Positions 1 through 7,745 of a stretch of 64,000 nucleotides of DNA are shown here, one piece after another. The notes under the pieces are model-generated. The model was given only the letters and a program-made list of their open reading frames with translations. It had not been told where the DNA came from and ran no database searches. The position numbers and the translations under genes are program-made. Origin of the DNA: CAZNSX01 sp964575845 (GTDB taxonomy: Bacteria; UBA8248; CAZNSX01); contig CAZNSX010000008.1 of assembly GCA_964575845.1 (NCBI GenBank), forward strand, positions 124,001 to 188,000. The letters are read 5' to 3'. Numbering within the stretch: the stretch's first letter is position 1; each line of letters opens with the position of its first letter.

Positions 1-2
1 GT

Positions 3-245
3 GCTTACGGGGATGCCTTCATGACGGCCCCAGGATTCTCGGTCATGTCTGAGATCCTGCTTAAACTCCGGCCCCTCAACCCGACGATAGCCGAGGTCCC
101 GCTGACCCTTAACTATGACCTCAAACGGGGCAGGAGCAAGCTGGCCATAATAAAAACCATCATGGAGTACTTTTTGACGTTGAACAGGGTCTACCGGCAA
201 GTGCGAAAGGTTGGGCTTGCCCAGGCCCATAGAGAGAGGAAATAG
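3..245 (+). CDS. Glycosyltransferase family 2, C-terminal end (5' partial)
   Basis: The reading frame is open from the window edge to the TAG at 243-245, so only about the last 80 residues are present. The residues YGDAF, then PGFSVMSEILLKL, then EVPLTLNYDLKRGRSKL are typical of the end of the catalytic domain in dolichol-phosphate mannosyltransferase-like GT2 enzymes, which move a sugar from a nucleotide donor to a lipid carrier or glycan at the cytoplasmic membrane. The ATG at 21 is internal and not the true start. A polysaccharide deacetylase follows 130 bases later on the same strand, so a surface-glycan locus probably lies to the left. The family call rests on the C-terminal motif only. 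Confidence 0.7.
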   Translation, partial: AYGDAFMTAPGFSVMSEILLKLRPLNPTIAEVPLTLNYDLKRGRSKLAIIKTIMEYFLTLNRVYRQVRKVGLAQAHRERK

Positions 246-378
246 AGGACTCCTCGCTTTCCCCTATCAATTTGCTAGTGACCCCTGGCGGTGGCTTTCC
301 TTTATAATAATCTCTCCTTCCCCAGACCGTGGGGCTGGGGCTTAAAGTTTAAAGGCCCGAGGGTGAGCAAGAGGTCTG

Positions 379-1374
379 ATGCCTCGGGGAGGTTCTCACT
401 CTCCACGAACCGGGCTCCTCAGGAGGGAGGAATTGCTTAAGCCGCAGGGAGTGATATCCGTAGATTGCGACTCGGTAAGTGATTATCTGGCCACCTATAA
501 CTACCCCTTCTCCCTGACCCCTTCTGACCCGACCTACACTGAGGGGCTCCCCAGGTTATTGGACATTTTGGATAAGCACGGGGTGAGGGGTACCTTTTTC
601 CTCGTGGGAAGGGAGATGCAGAAGCGAAGCCACAGGGCTACCATCCGGAGGATAGTGGAGTCGGGACATGAGGTAGCTAACCACACCATGAACCATCATC
701 CGAACTTCGGGGGACTCTCCCGAGAGGAAAAGGTCGAAGAAATAGAAAATATGGCCAGGGCCGCCGAGGATCTAACGGGCCAGAAGGTGGTGGGCTTCAG
801 GGCGCCCGTCCACTGGATAGACCGGGTCACGATGGACGTCCTCGAGGAGAGGGGCTACCTCTATGACTCGTCGATATACCCCTCTTTCTTTTTCCCTCTC
901 CAGCAGGCGATAATCCGCTGGAAGGCCAGGGACAAGAGGTCGAAAATACATCGGGGGAATGCCCTCTGGAACTTCTCCCCTAAAGGGCCTTTCAGACCGC
1001 ATGAGAAGTACATCTGGCTGAGGGGAAAGAGAAATATCGTTGAGATACCCCTGAGTGTGGTCCCTTTTCTGAACCTTCCCTTTTACGGGACCTTCGTGCT
1101 TTTCTCTGGCATCCTTTACTTCAGAGTCGGGCTCAGCCTCATCCGTCTTTTCGCCGGGCGGGTGGTTTTCCAGTATCACCCCATAGAGGTTCTCGGCCTG
1201 GAGGACAGGGTCGACCCTCGCCTGAGCCGGCTTCCCGGACTGAAAAGGGGTGCCAGGGAGAAGATGAAGATGATAGATTACTGTATCGGTCTGATGGCTC
1301 GTCATTTCAACCTGTGTCCGGCCAGAGAGCTTGCCGCGAGTTATCTCGAAGAGTGCAGGCGAGAGCAAGGTTAA
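379..1374 (+). CDS. Polysaccharide deacetylase (NodB-type, CE4)
   Basis: A 331-residue protein with a NodB homology domain: SVDCDS near residue 30 carries the catalytic/metal Asp pair, and HEVANHTMNHH near residue 100 carries the His metal ligands. The C-terminal FQYHPIEVL is common in CE4 enzymes that act on surface or membrane-linked glycans. It should hydrolyse N-acetyl groups from a polysaccharide or glycolipid. The ATG at 379 has GAGG at 371-374. An alternative TTG at 433 is preceded by a better AGGAGGGAGG run at 421-430 and would remove 18 poorly conserved residues, so the start is uncertain. The upstream glycosyltransferase fits a glycan-processing role; the downstream TPP genes do not obviously belong to it. 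Confidence 0.82.
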   Translation: MPRGGSHSPRTGLLRREELLKPQGVISVDCDSVSDYLATYNYPFSLTPSDPTYTEGLPRLLDILDKHGVRGTFFLVGREMQKRSHRATIRRIVESGHEVANHTMNHHPNFGGLSREEKVEEIENMARAAEDLTGQKVVGFRAPVHWIDRVTMDVLEERGYLYDSSIYPSFFFPLQQAIIRWKARDKRSKIHRGNALWNFSPKGPFRPHEKYIWLRGKRNIVEIPLSVVPFLNLPFYGTFVLFSGILYFRVGLSLIRLFAGRVVFQYHPIEVLGLEDRVDPRLSRLPGLKRGAREKMKMIDYCIGLMARHFNLCPARELAASYLEECRREQG

Positions 1375-1414
1375 AGAAGAGAAGATAGTCGAGCTGAAGG
1401 AAAGGGAGTCAGGG

Positions 1415-1915
1415 GTGTCCTGGGCGGATAAGGTGGTCGAGGAGTTCAAGGCAACGGGAACCCGTTTCATCGTCACACTTCCCGATAGCTGGCTCGCCGA
1501 GCTCATAAGCCTTGTCGAGAGGGACCCGGAGCTGCGCCACGTGCCCGTGGCCCGCGAGGAAGAGGGGGTGGGCATCTGCTGCGGAGCCGCCCTGGCGGGA
1601 AGGCGGGCAGCCCTGCTCATTCAAAACGCCGGGCTATTAAGCAGCGGGGGTGCCCTGACGAACCTTGCCCTTTCCTACGGCATCCCCTTCCTTCTCTTGG
1701 TGGCCGATAGGGGAAGGGCCGATGACGCGCTTCCCCATCACGTGCCTAAGGCCCGGGCTACCCGGCCCATGCTGGGGGCTCTGGGGTTACCCTGCCGGGA
1801 GCTCCAGGCTCCTCTCGGGGGTGCCCTCAAGAGCGCCTGGGAGGAGGCCGAAAGGGAAGGAAAGCCCCTGGTTCTCCTCATAACGAAAAAGGTGGTGGAC
1901 TCATCCGATGGATAG
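1415..1915 (+). CDS. TPP-dependent decarboxylase, alpha (N-terminal PYR) subunit, sulfopyruvate/phosphonopyruvate type
   Basis: This is the PYR half of a split thiamine-diphosphate enzyme, as in sulfopyruvate decarboxylase ComD or phosphonopyruvate decarboxylase. Visible signatures are LPDSWLAELI near the N-terminus, the catalytic-Glu region REEEGVGICCGAALAG, and LLSSGGALTNLALSYGIPFLLLVADRG. From the GTG at 1415, with AAGGAAAGGGAG just upstream, it is 166 residues, the usual length; a TTG at 1331 is possible but overlaps the deacetylase. The last eight bases overlap the beta-subunit start, indicating translational coupling. It would act on a 2-oxo acid such as sulfopyruvate or phosphonopyruvate. 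The substrate is not readable from the sequence; no phosphonate or coenzyme M synthesis genes are adjacent. Confidence 0.82.
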   Translation: MSWADKVVEEFKATGTRFIVTLPDSWLAELISLVERDPELRHVPVAREEEGVGICCGAALAGRRAALLIQNAGLLSSGGALTNLALSYGIPFLLLVADRGRADDALPHHVPKARATRPMLGALGLPCRELQAPLGGALKSAWEEAEREGKPLVLLITKKVVDSSDG

Positions 1916-2477
1916 GCGCGAGGCCTTCGCAGAGCTGGCCAAGAGGGTAAAGGATGAGCTCGTCGTTTGCGGCATCGGGGCTCAGAGCGTCTATTGGTAT
2001 CTCACCGGCCATAGGCCTGGAAATCTCTACCTCAGAGGTCCCATGGGGCAGGCCCCACTTGTTGGTCTGGGCCTGGCCCTAGCTCTTCCCGAGCGCAAGG
2101 TCCTGGTGCTCGAAGGGGACGGGGCCTTCCTCATGTACCTGAGCTCCCTCGCTACTATATCCCACCAGAAGCCCGCCAATCTCTTCCTCGTCATCATCGA
2201 CAATAGCTGCTATGAGTCGGGAGGAAGGACCCCTACGGTCAATGCCGGGAGAACGGACTTCGTGAGGCTTGCACAGGGAGCCGGGATAGATAACGCCCAC
2301 CTGGCCGAGAGCCCCGAGGAGTTCGGGAGGGCCTACGAGCTGGCGCTAGCCCGGGGAGGACCCGCCCTTCTCTGGGCCAAGGTCACCCCAACGCTCGATC
2401 CGGAGCCACCCTTACCCTTAAGCCGGGAAGAAATAAAGGAGAGTTTCTTGAGGCACCTCTCATCCAGGCCCTCCTAA
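1908..2477 (+). CDS. TPP-dependent decarboxylase, beta (C-terminal PP) subunit
   Basis: The partner half of the preceding gene (ComE-like). The TPP/magnesium motif begins at GDGAFLMYL, about residue 66, and runs to the conserved Asn in IIDNSCYESGG. GPMGQAPLVGLGLALALP is the typical lead-in. Length 189 residues matches stand-alone PP subunits. It starts at ATG 1908 inside the end of the alpha gene. Together the two should form an alpha/beta heteromer decarboxylating a 2-oxo acid to an aldehyde in the cytoplasm. Its stop overlaps by four bases the stop of the convergent methyltransferase gene, so there is no room for an intervening terminator. Confidence 0.85.
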   Translation: MDRREAFAELAKRVKDELVVCGIGAQSVYWYLTGHRPGNLYLRGPMGQAPLVGLGLALALPERKVLVLEGDGAFLMYLSSLATISHQKPANLFLVIIDNSCYESGGRTPTVNAGRTDFVRLAQGAGIDNAHLAESPEEFGRAYELALARGGPALLWAKVTPTLDPEPPLPLSREEIKESFLRHLSSRPS

Positions 2478-3277
2478 ACCTCAAGCGCCCCCCTGCGGTA
2501 AGCCTCGATAAAGCGCGCGCAGTTCTCATCCTCATTCATGAGCACCTCAACCGCCCTCAGGGCTGCCATGAGCCGCCTGTCCAGTGGGTCGAGGATGAGG
2601 GCGTCAATCCCCTCGCGCACGAGAAGGGGGAGATAGGCCCAATGGAGGACCCTCCGCCTGGGAAGGCCGAAGGAGATACCCGTTATGGAGGTGATAATCC
2701 TGGCCTCTGGGAAGGCCCCCTTCATGGCCCTCACTGTATCCAGGGCAATAAGAGCCCGGTCGGGGCTCACGCTCACGGGCTCGGTGATGCAATCGAGATA
2801 TACCCTGTCGGGCTGGATATCATAAGAGGCTATTATGTCCATGAGCCTCTTTGCAACTTCAAGCCTTCCTTGAGCAGCGGGAGGAATTCCATTCTCGTCT
2901 ATGGGCAGGGCCACTAAAGAGCAGCCATATTCCTTCACAAGGGGGAGCACCCCCTCCACCCGGTGGCGCTCATGGGTGATGGAGTTGGCCACAGCCGCCT
3001 GCGGGTTTCGACAGGCCTCAAGGCCCGCCCTTATGGTCTCGGGATAGGGACTATCGATGGCGATGGGCTTGTCAGTGACCTCCTGGACGACTTCCATGGC
3101 CCACCTCATCATGCCGGGCTCGAGCTCAAGGTCCATCCCCACGTTCACTCCCAGCACATCTACACCGGCCTCGGCCTGCCTGAGCGCAAGACGCTGAAGG
3201 AACCCCGCGTCCTTTTCTTTCAGGGCACGGGCTACCTTCTTATTTATGGTGTTTATCTTCTCACCAAAGATTATCAT
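2474..3277 (-). CDS. Pterin-binding methyltransferase (methyltetrahydrofolate:corrinoid methyltransferase, AcsE/MtrH-like)
   Basis: A 267-residue TIM-barrel protein of the dihydropteroate synthase-like family. It begins MIIFGEKINT and carries GVDVLGVNVG, PIAIDSPYPETIRAGLEA and TSITGISFGLPRRR, the pattern of methyltetrahydrofolate:corrinoid/iron-sulfur protein methyltransferases that move a methyl group between tetrahydrofolate and a cobalamin protein. The length (about 260) fits AcsE. No corrinoid protein gene is nearby, so the acceptor is unknown. It lies 97 bases downstream of the UbiD gene on the same strand, and the two may be co-transcribed. It could serve C1 transfer from demethylation rather than acetyl-CoA synthesis. 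Confidence 0.85.
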   Translation of the reverse strand: MIIFGEKINTINKKVARALKEKDAGFLQRLALRQAEAGVDVLGVNVGMDLELEPGMMRWAMEVVQEVTDKPIAIDSPYPETIRAGLEACRNPQAAVANSITHERHRVEGVLPLVKEYGCSLVALPIDENGIPPAAQGRLEVAKRLMDIIASYDIQPDRVYLDCITEPVSVSPDRALIALDTVRAMKGAFPEARIITSITGISFGLPRRRVLHWAYLPLLVREGIDALILDPLDRRLMAALRAVEVLMNEDENCARFIEAYRRGALEV

Positions 3278-3374
3278 TTGGTCGCCCTCTTAAGCCCAGC
3301 CGCCGCTGAGTGCGCTTTGCCGGGGCTCTCTCGGCCTCTTCCTTCTCGAACAGAGCCCATGAACTGGATATCGG

Positions 3375-4772
3375 TCACAAATCCCCCCTCTCAGAGGAGA
3401 GATTTCTCATAAGCTCCCCAGCGAGCCTTGAGGCCCTCTCCCTGGCCTCCCGGGGGAGGCTTGTGCGGACAGCCTTCCAGCCGGAGGTGGGGATCGTGGC
3501 ATCAACGCCCAGCTTTGCGGTCACCCCCCCCTCGGTTGAGGGGTCCAGCATGGCCCCCATGAGACCGGGCATCACGAGGAGGTCGCGGTCGGCCTGCATG
3601 CGGGTCGCCATAGCCCAGAGAACCTCTTCTTCCCTGTAGACATCTATATCTTCATCCACGGCCACGACCAGCTTCAGGCTTGAGTCCTCGGCGAAGGCGG
3701 CCAGGATGGCCTGCTTGGCCTGGCCCGGAGCCAGGGGTTTCAGGGATATATAGCAGTGAAAACGGCAGGCGCCCGAACGGGGGTAGCTGACAGCCCTGAG
3801 GGTGGGGAAAGTCCCCTTAAGTGTGCGGAAAATACGACACTCATGGGGGACTCTAAGGAGCAGGCAGTGCTCCTCGGAATAGCCCGGCACAATATCCTGA
3901 TAGATTGCATCCTTTCTCTTCAAAATGCCCGTCACCCGAATAAGGTGGCGGGTGGAGTGGCTTGAGGCATAACCCGTGAACTCCCCGAAGGGCCCCTCAT
4001 CTTCCCTCACGCCCGAGAGGATCTCCCCCTCGATTACTATTTCCGCACCTGCCGGCACCTCAAGGTCCACTGAGCGACATCTCACAACCTCGAGAGGCTC
4101 TCCCAGGAAGCCGCCGGCCACATGGTACTCATCCCTCCCTATATCTCCCTTCCAGAGCCCCGCCCCGAGCTGGAAAAGGGGGTGGGCTCCGAGAACAACG
4201 GCCACGGGGAGGTTTTCCCCGCGGGCCTCCGCCCTCTGCTGGTAGTTCCAGAGGTGGCGCCGGCTGTGCAGGCTCACGCCCAGGGTTCTCGCACCCTTCA
4301 GCTGGAGCCTGTGGAAGCTCCCGTTAATGACACCAGTCTCCGGGTCCTTGGCCACGAGCACCCCGGCGGTGATGTAGGGGCCAGCATCCTCCTCAAAATG
4401 GGTGAGGATGGGAAGTGAAAAGAGGTTTACCTCTTCGCCCAGAAGGACATCCTCAAGGATGGGCCCCTCTTTCAAGAGGCGGGGCGGGGTGAGAAGCTCC
4501 TCCCTTTTAAGCCACGCCTCGAGGAGCTCTCCTTCGTCCACCCCCAAAGCGAGAGCGAGCCGCTTGCGGGAGCCATAGAGGTTGGTGATAAGCGGCATGG
4601 CCGCGGCGTGCAGCCCCTCAAAAATTATGGCGGGGCTCTCTCCCCGGCGCTCCAGCTCAAAGACGAGCGCCGTAACCTCATACTCCTGCTTCAGGGGCCT
4701 CGCAACCCTTAAAAGCTCGCCGGGCGCTCTCTCCTCGAGAAGCCTCAGAAATGCCCTCAGGTCCTGAGACAA
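3375..4772 (-). CDS. UbiD family decarboxylase (prenylated-FMN dependent)
   Basis: A 465-residue UbiD-family protein. The N-terminal part contains EYEVTALVFELERRGESPAI. The prenyl-FMN/metal region includes GSFHRLQLKGARTLG and RHLWNYQQRAEARG. The conserved Glu/Arg section appears as REDEGPFGEFTGY, and FHCYISLKP precedes the C-terminal dimer region. Known family members reversibly decarboxylate aromatic or alpha,beta-unsaturated acids using prenyl-FMN made by UbiX. No ubiX lies in the window. It is divergent from the TPR gene across 149 bases and upstream of the methyltransferase, so the pair may handle an aromatic or methoxylated substrate (inference). The substrate is not readable. Confidence 0.88.
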   Translation of the reverse strand: MSQDLRAFLRLLEERAPGELLRVARPLKQEYEVTALVFELERRGESPAIIFEGLHAAAMPLITNLYGSRKRLALALGVDEGELLEAWLKREELLTPPRLLKEGPILEDVLLGEEVNLFSLPILTHFEEDAGPYITAGVLVAKDPETGVINGSFHRLQLKGARTLGVSLHSRRHLWNYQQRAEARGENLPVAVVLGAHPLFQLGAGLWKGDIGRDEYHVAGGFLGEPLEVVRCRSVDLEVPAGAEIVIEGEILSGVREDEGPFGEFTGYASSHSTRHLIRVTGILKRKDAIYQDIVPGYSEEHCLLLRVPHECRIFRTLKGTFPTLRAVSYPRSGACRFHCYISLKPLAPGQAKQAILAAFAEDSSLKLVVAVDEDIDVYREEEVLWAMATRMQADRDLLVMPGLMGAMLDPSTEGGVTAKLGVDATIPTSGWKAVRTSLPREARERASRLAGELMRNLSSERGDL

Positions 4773-4824
4773 GGGAGCCTCCTTTTCGCTGACCCCAAGG
4801 TCTCACAGATCGCTCGTCATGGTG

Positions 4825-4832
4825 ATTATAAT
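4825..4832. promoter_or_regulatory. Possible divergent -10 boxes between ubiD and the TPR gene
   Basis: The 149-base divergent gap between the UbiD and TPR genes contains ATTATAAT, which reads as a perfect TATAAT -10 on either strand (4827-4832 forward, 4825-4830 reverse). No convincing -35 sits at 17 bases on either side, so this is a weak call. The rest of the gap shows nothing else I recognise. Confidence 0.3.
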
Positions 4833-4921
4833 CCAAATGGGGATATTTCACGAGCTATGCTGAGGTTTAACAATGAAATCGCCGCCGGAATGGGATATTA
4901 TTCATCGCCAGGAGGCCCGCC

Positions 4922-6968
4922 ATGTCCCCCGTTCTTTCTGCCTTGCTTTCATTTTTGCGGCTAGTGTTATCAAGCTGGGACAACTTTAGAAACTTTCTTG
5001 GCGCTAATCCTGCGCACCAAATGCTTTCCCAATCATCTATTCCGAACCAAGAGGGAACTCCGACTGATTTTTGGACATGGCTTCAAGCCTGGATCTACTC
5101 AAAGTTTGGCATTACGGGATTAATTGTTTTGGCCGTCCTCTTACTGCTGGCAACTATATGGTGGAAATGGGAGAAAATTAAAAAACTTCCTGGCGTCAGT
5201 ACCATTTTCCAGAAGTTATCCCAAGAGCCTTTACCGAGCTCTGACCCCAAGCGATTCTCTGTAGCTGTAGCGCACCTGGAGAATGACAGCGAAGACTTTG
5301 AGCATGAACTGCTAATTGTTGAAGCTATTAAGGAGTTCCGAGGCGTTCAGCTTCTTCGCTTCGATAGAACCATTTCACTCAAAGGGCCTAAGCCAGATGA
5401 GGCTGAAAGGTCTGGGCATGGGAGGGCCCGCAAATTTCTCAAACAATCGGGCGCTCACATCCTTATCTGGGGAATCGTTTTGAGGCGTGCCCGCCAGAGT
5501 ATCCTCAAGGTCTACTGGACTACATCACGAGAGTTAGAGTTAATAGGGCAATGGGGACGTTATCGCCCGACGGAAGACCTGAATCTACCGATCATCTTCT
5601 GGAGCGACCTGGCAGAGATTCTTCGCCTTTTGGTAATCACCCATTACGCCGAATTCACCGCGCAAGAGGGACATTTCGTTGCCGACCGGCTCGAACCCTT
5701 CATTGGAAGGGTTCGCCCGCTCCTGGCCGGCAGCCAGGAGCGGGAGGGCTGGAATGCGGAAGCCCGCACCCTCGTGAGGTTTATTCTTGCCACCTCCCTA
5801 AGCGAATTTGGCGAACAGGGCGGAAAGAATGAACCTCTTGAGGAAGCTGTAACAGCCTACCGCGAGGCCCTGAAGGAATGGACGCGAGAGCGCGTGCCTT
5901 TGGACTGGGCAATGACGCAGAATAACCAGGGCAATGCGCTTCTGAGAATCGGAGAGCGCGAGTCCGGGACAGAGCGTCTTGAGGAAGCGGTCGCAGCCTT
6001 CCGCGAGGCCCTCAAGGAGCGAACCCGAGAGCGCGTGCCTCTGGACTGGGCGATGACGCAGAACAACCTGGGCAGTGCGCTTCGCACACTCGGAGAGCGG
6101 GAGTCCAGGACAGAGCGTCTTGAGGAAGCGGTCGCAGCCTTCCGCGAGGCCCTCAAGGAGCGAACCCGAGAGCGCGTGCCTCTGGACTGGGCAACGACGC
6201 AGAACAATCTGGGCAGTGCCCTTGCAATACTCGGTGAGCGCGAGTCCGAGACCGCTCGCCTAGAGGAGGCGGTGGCAGCCTTCCGCGAAGCACTGAAGGA
6301 GCGAACCCGCGAGCGCGTGCCTCTGCAATGGGCGATGACGCAGAATAACCTCGGCAATGCGCTTGCGGCACTCGGTAAGCGCGAGTCCGGGACCGCGCGC
6401 CTAGAGGAGGCGGTGGCAGCCTTCCGCGAAGCACTGAAGGAGCGAACCCGCGNNNNNNNNNNNNNNNNNNNNNNNNNNNNNNNNNNNNNNNNNNNNNNNN
6501 NNNNNNNNNNNNNNNNNNNNNNNNNNNNNNNNNNNNNNNNNNNNNNNNNNNNAGCGCGTGCCTCTGCAATGGGCGATGACGCAGAATAACCTGGGCAATG
6601 CGCTTCTGGCGCTCGGTGAGCAGGAATCCGGGACAGAGCGCCTTGAGCAAGCAGTGGCAGCGTATGAGCAAGCGCTCAAGGAATGGACCAGCGAGCGCGT
6701 GCCTCTGCAATGGGCGATAACACAGAATAACCTGGGCAGCGCACTTTACGCATTGGGCGAGCGGAAAAATGATGCTGCGTTGATCTGCCAAGCCCTTGAA
6801 AGCCACCTCATGGCCTGGGAGGTCTCTAGTGGAGCTCCCTTTCAGGCCTCGGTTGCGGCGAAAAATGTAGAAAGAGACATCAACAGTCTAAGACAGGGTT
6901 TTGAGCCGAAAGAGTCCGAGGAATGCCTCAGAAGGAACAAAGATATTCTGGAGCGGCTTCAGGAATAG
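4922..6968 (+). CDS. Membrane-anchored TPR-repeat protein, interrupted by assembly gap
   Basis: The ATG at 4922 opens a protein with a transmembrane helix near residues 58-78 (GLIVLAVLLLLATIWW), then a roughly 200-residue domain I do not recognise (starting FSVAVAHLENDSEDFEHE), then tandem 47-residue tetratricopeptide-like repeats of the NNLGNAL / EEAVAAFREALKE type. The repeats are interrupted by 100 Ns at 6453-6552. Removing the Ns restores both reading frame and repeat phase, so 4922-6968 is treated as one gene of at least 648 residues. The C-terminal 60 residues are non-repetitive. The protein probably presents a TPR scaffold to the cytoplasm for protein-protein contacts; the partner is unknown. 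It stands alone between ubiD and the ACT gene. The true repeat number cannot be read. Confidence 0.75.
5891..6836 (+). repeat. 141-bp in-frame tandem repeats encoding TPR units
   Basis: Units of exactly 141 bp (47 codons) begin with the codons for R-V-P-L at 5891, 6032, 6173, 6314, then 6555 and 6696 after the N gap. Units 2-4 are nearly identical at DNA level; the first and last are more diverged. Such uniform coding repeats expand and contract by recombination and often collapse in short-read assemblies. Confidence 0.9.
6453..6552. other. Assembly gap of 100 Ns inside the TPR repeat array
   Basis: The left flank ends and the right flank begins at positions that abut exactly as two neighbouring repeat units do elsewhere in the array. 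The reading frame is kept if the gap is zero or any multiple of 141 bp, but not if it is really 100 bp. The 100 Ns are therefore a placeholder for an unknown whole number of repeats. Confidence 0.9.
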
Positions 6969-7183
6969 GGCTGGCCCTAATGACCCTTAGCCCTGCTTAA
7001 GGGCGCGGTGGTGAAGCTTTTTCGGTGGGCTACCCTATCGGTAGAAAGCAGCGTCAGCAGTCTCTTTTGTCGACCTGAAAAATGCTTATAATCTTCGCCC
7101 TGTAGATGTGAATGGCCTCACTTCCGGTCCGGGACACTCTCCTGTCGCTTTCCCTCCTCGGGGCCTTGGAAGGAACGGGGGAT

Positions 7184-7250
7184 TTGACAAATTATTTTTC
7201 ATCTACTATGTTAAAAAATAACCCCAGCTATTCTTTATTTAACACAGTAG
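7184..7250 (+). promoter_or_regulatory. Sigma70 promoter with overlapping inverted repeat, upstream of the ACT-domain gene
   Basis: TTGACA at 7184-7189, a 17-bp spacer and TATGTT at 7207-7212 form a strong sigma70 promoter. An inverted repeat overlaps the -10: CTACTATGTTAAA (7203-7215) and TTTAACACAGTAG (7238-7250), 12 of 13 positions complementary with a 22-base spacer. It ends directly before the GGAGGAGG ribosome-binding site and the ATG at 7264. It could be an operator or a leader hairpin. The remainder of the 295-base gap from 6969 shows nothing I can name. Confidence 0.7.
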
Positions 7251-7263
7251 GGAGGAGGATGCC

Positions 7264-7656
7264 ATGCCCGTAAGAAGACAGCTATCCGTCTTTCTCGAGA
7301 ACAAGGTGGGGCAGATCGCGGCGGTCGGAAGCGCGCTGGCCAGAGCGAAGGTCAACATCATCGCCCTAACGGTCTCAGACTCCATAGAATACGGGGTTCT
7401 GAGGCTGGTCGTGAGTGATGCGGCCAAGGCCCAGAAGGCCCTTTCGCGCATAAGCCCCAAGGTCATCTCCACCCCGGTCCTTGCCGTGGAGATGGGAAAT
7501 GTGCCTGGAGCCCTGGCCCAGGTGGCAAGGAAGCTCTCCGCAGCCAGGATAAACATCGATTACATGTACGGGAGCGCAGGAGCCATGGGGACGAAATCGG
7601 TGGGGATCTTCAAGGTCTCTGACCCGAGAGCAGCCGAGGCCGCCCTGAAGAAATAG
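7264..7656 (+). CDS. Tandem ACT-domain amino-acid-binding protein
   Basis: A 130-residue protein made of two consecutive ACT domains. The first runs from RQLSVFLENKVGQIAAVGSALARAKVNIIALTV in pieces through about residue 65; the second starts at VLAVEMGNVPGALAQVARKLSAARINIDYMYG. The glycine-containing turns after the first strand (NKVGQ, NVPGA) are the usual ligand-contact loops. Stand-alone double ACT proteins bind amino acids and are thought to act as small sensors; no catalytic domain is present. It has its own promoter with an overlapping inverted repeat and its own terminator, so it is a monocistronic, probably regulated gene. Which amino acid it binds cannot be read. Confidence 0.85.
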   Translation: MPVRRQLSVFLENKVGQIAAVGSALARAKVNIIALTVSDSIEYGVLRLVVSDAAKAQKALSRISPKVISTPVLAVEMGNVPGALAQVARKLSAARINIDYMYGSAGAMGTKSVGIFKVSDPRAAEAALKK

Positions 7657-7694
7657 AGCTACCTCAGCCGCACCCTCCAGCCAGGGAAGAGAGA

Positions 7695-7742
7695 CCGGGA
7701 AAGAGCCCGGCCCGGAATGCGGGCTCCTCCCGGCCTTTTTTT
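7695..7742 (+). terminator. Rho-independent terminator after the ACT-domain gene
   Basis: A GC-rich stem, with outer arms CCGGGA/TCCCGG and inner arms GAGCCCG/CGGGCTC, is followed by GGCC and a run of seven Ts. It sits 38 bases after the ACT stop codon. The convergent radical SAM gene ends at 7746; on its strand the hairpin has no U-tract, so it mainly serves the forward transcript. Confidence 0.85.
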
Positions 7743-7745
7743 CCT

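Noticed and set aside
5891..6836. Regular repeats that might be taken for a CRISPR array
   Set aside because: The 141-bp period is fully coding, with no alternation of constant repeats and unique spacers; it encodes TPR units.
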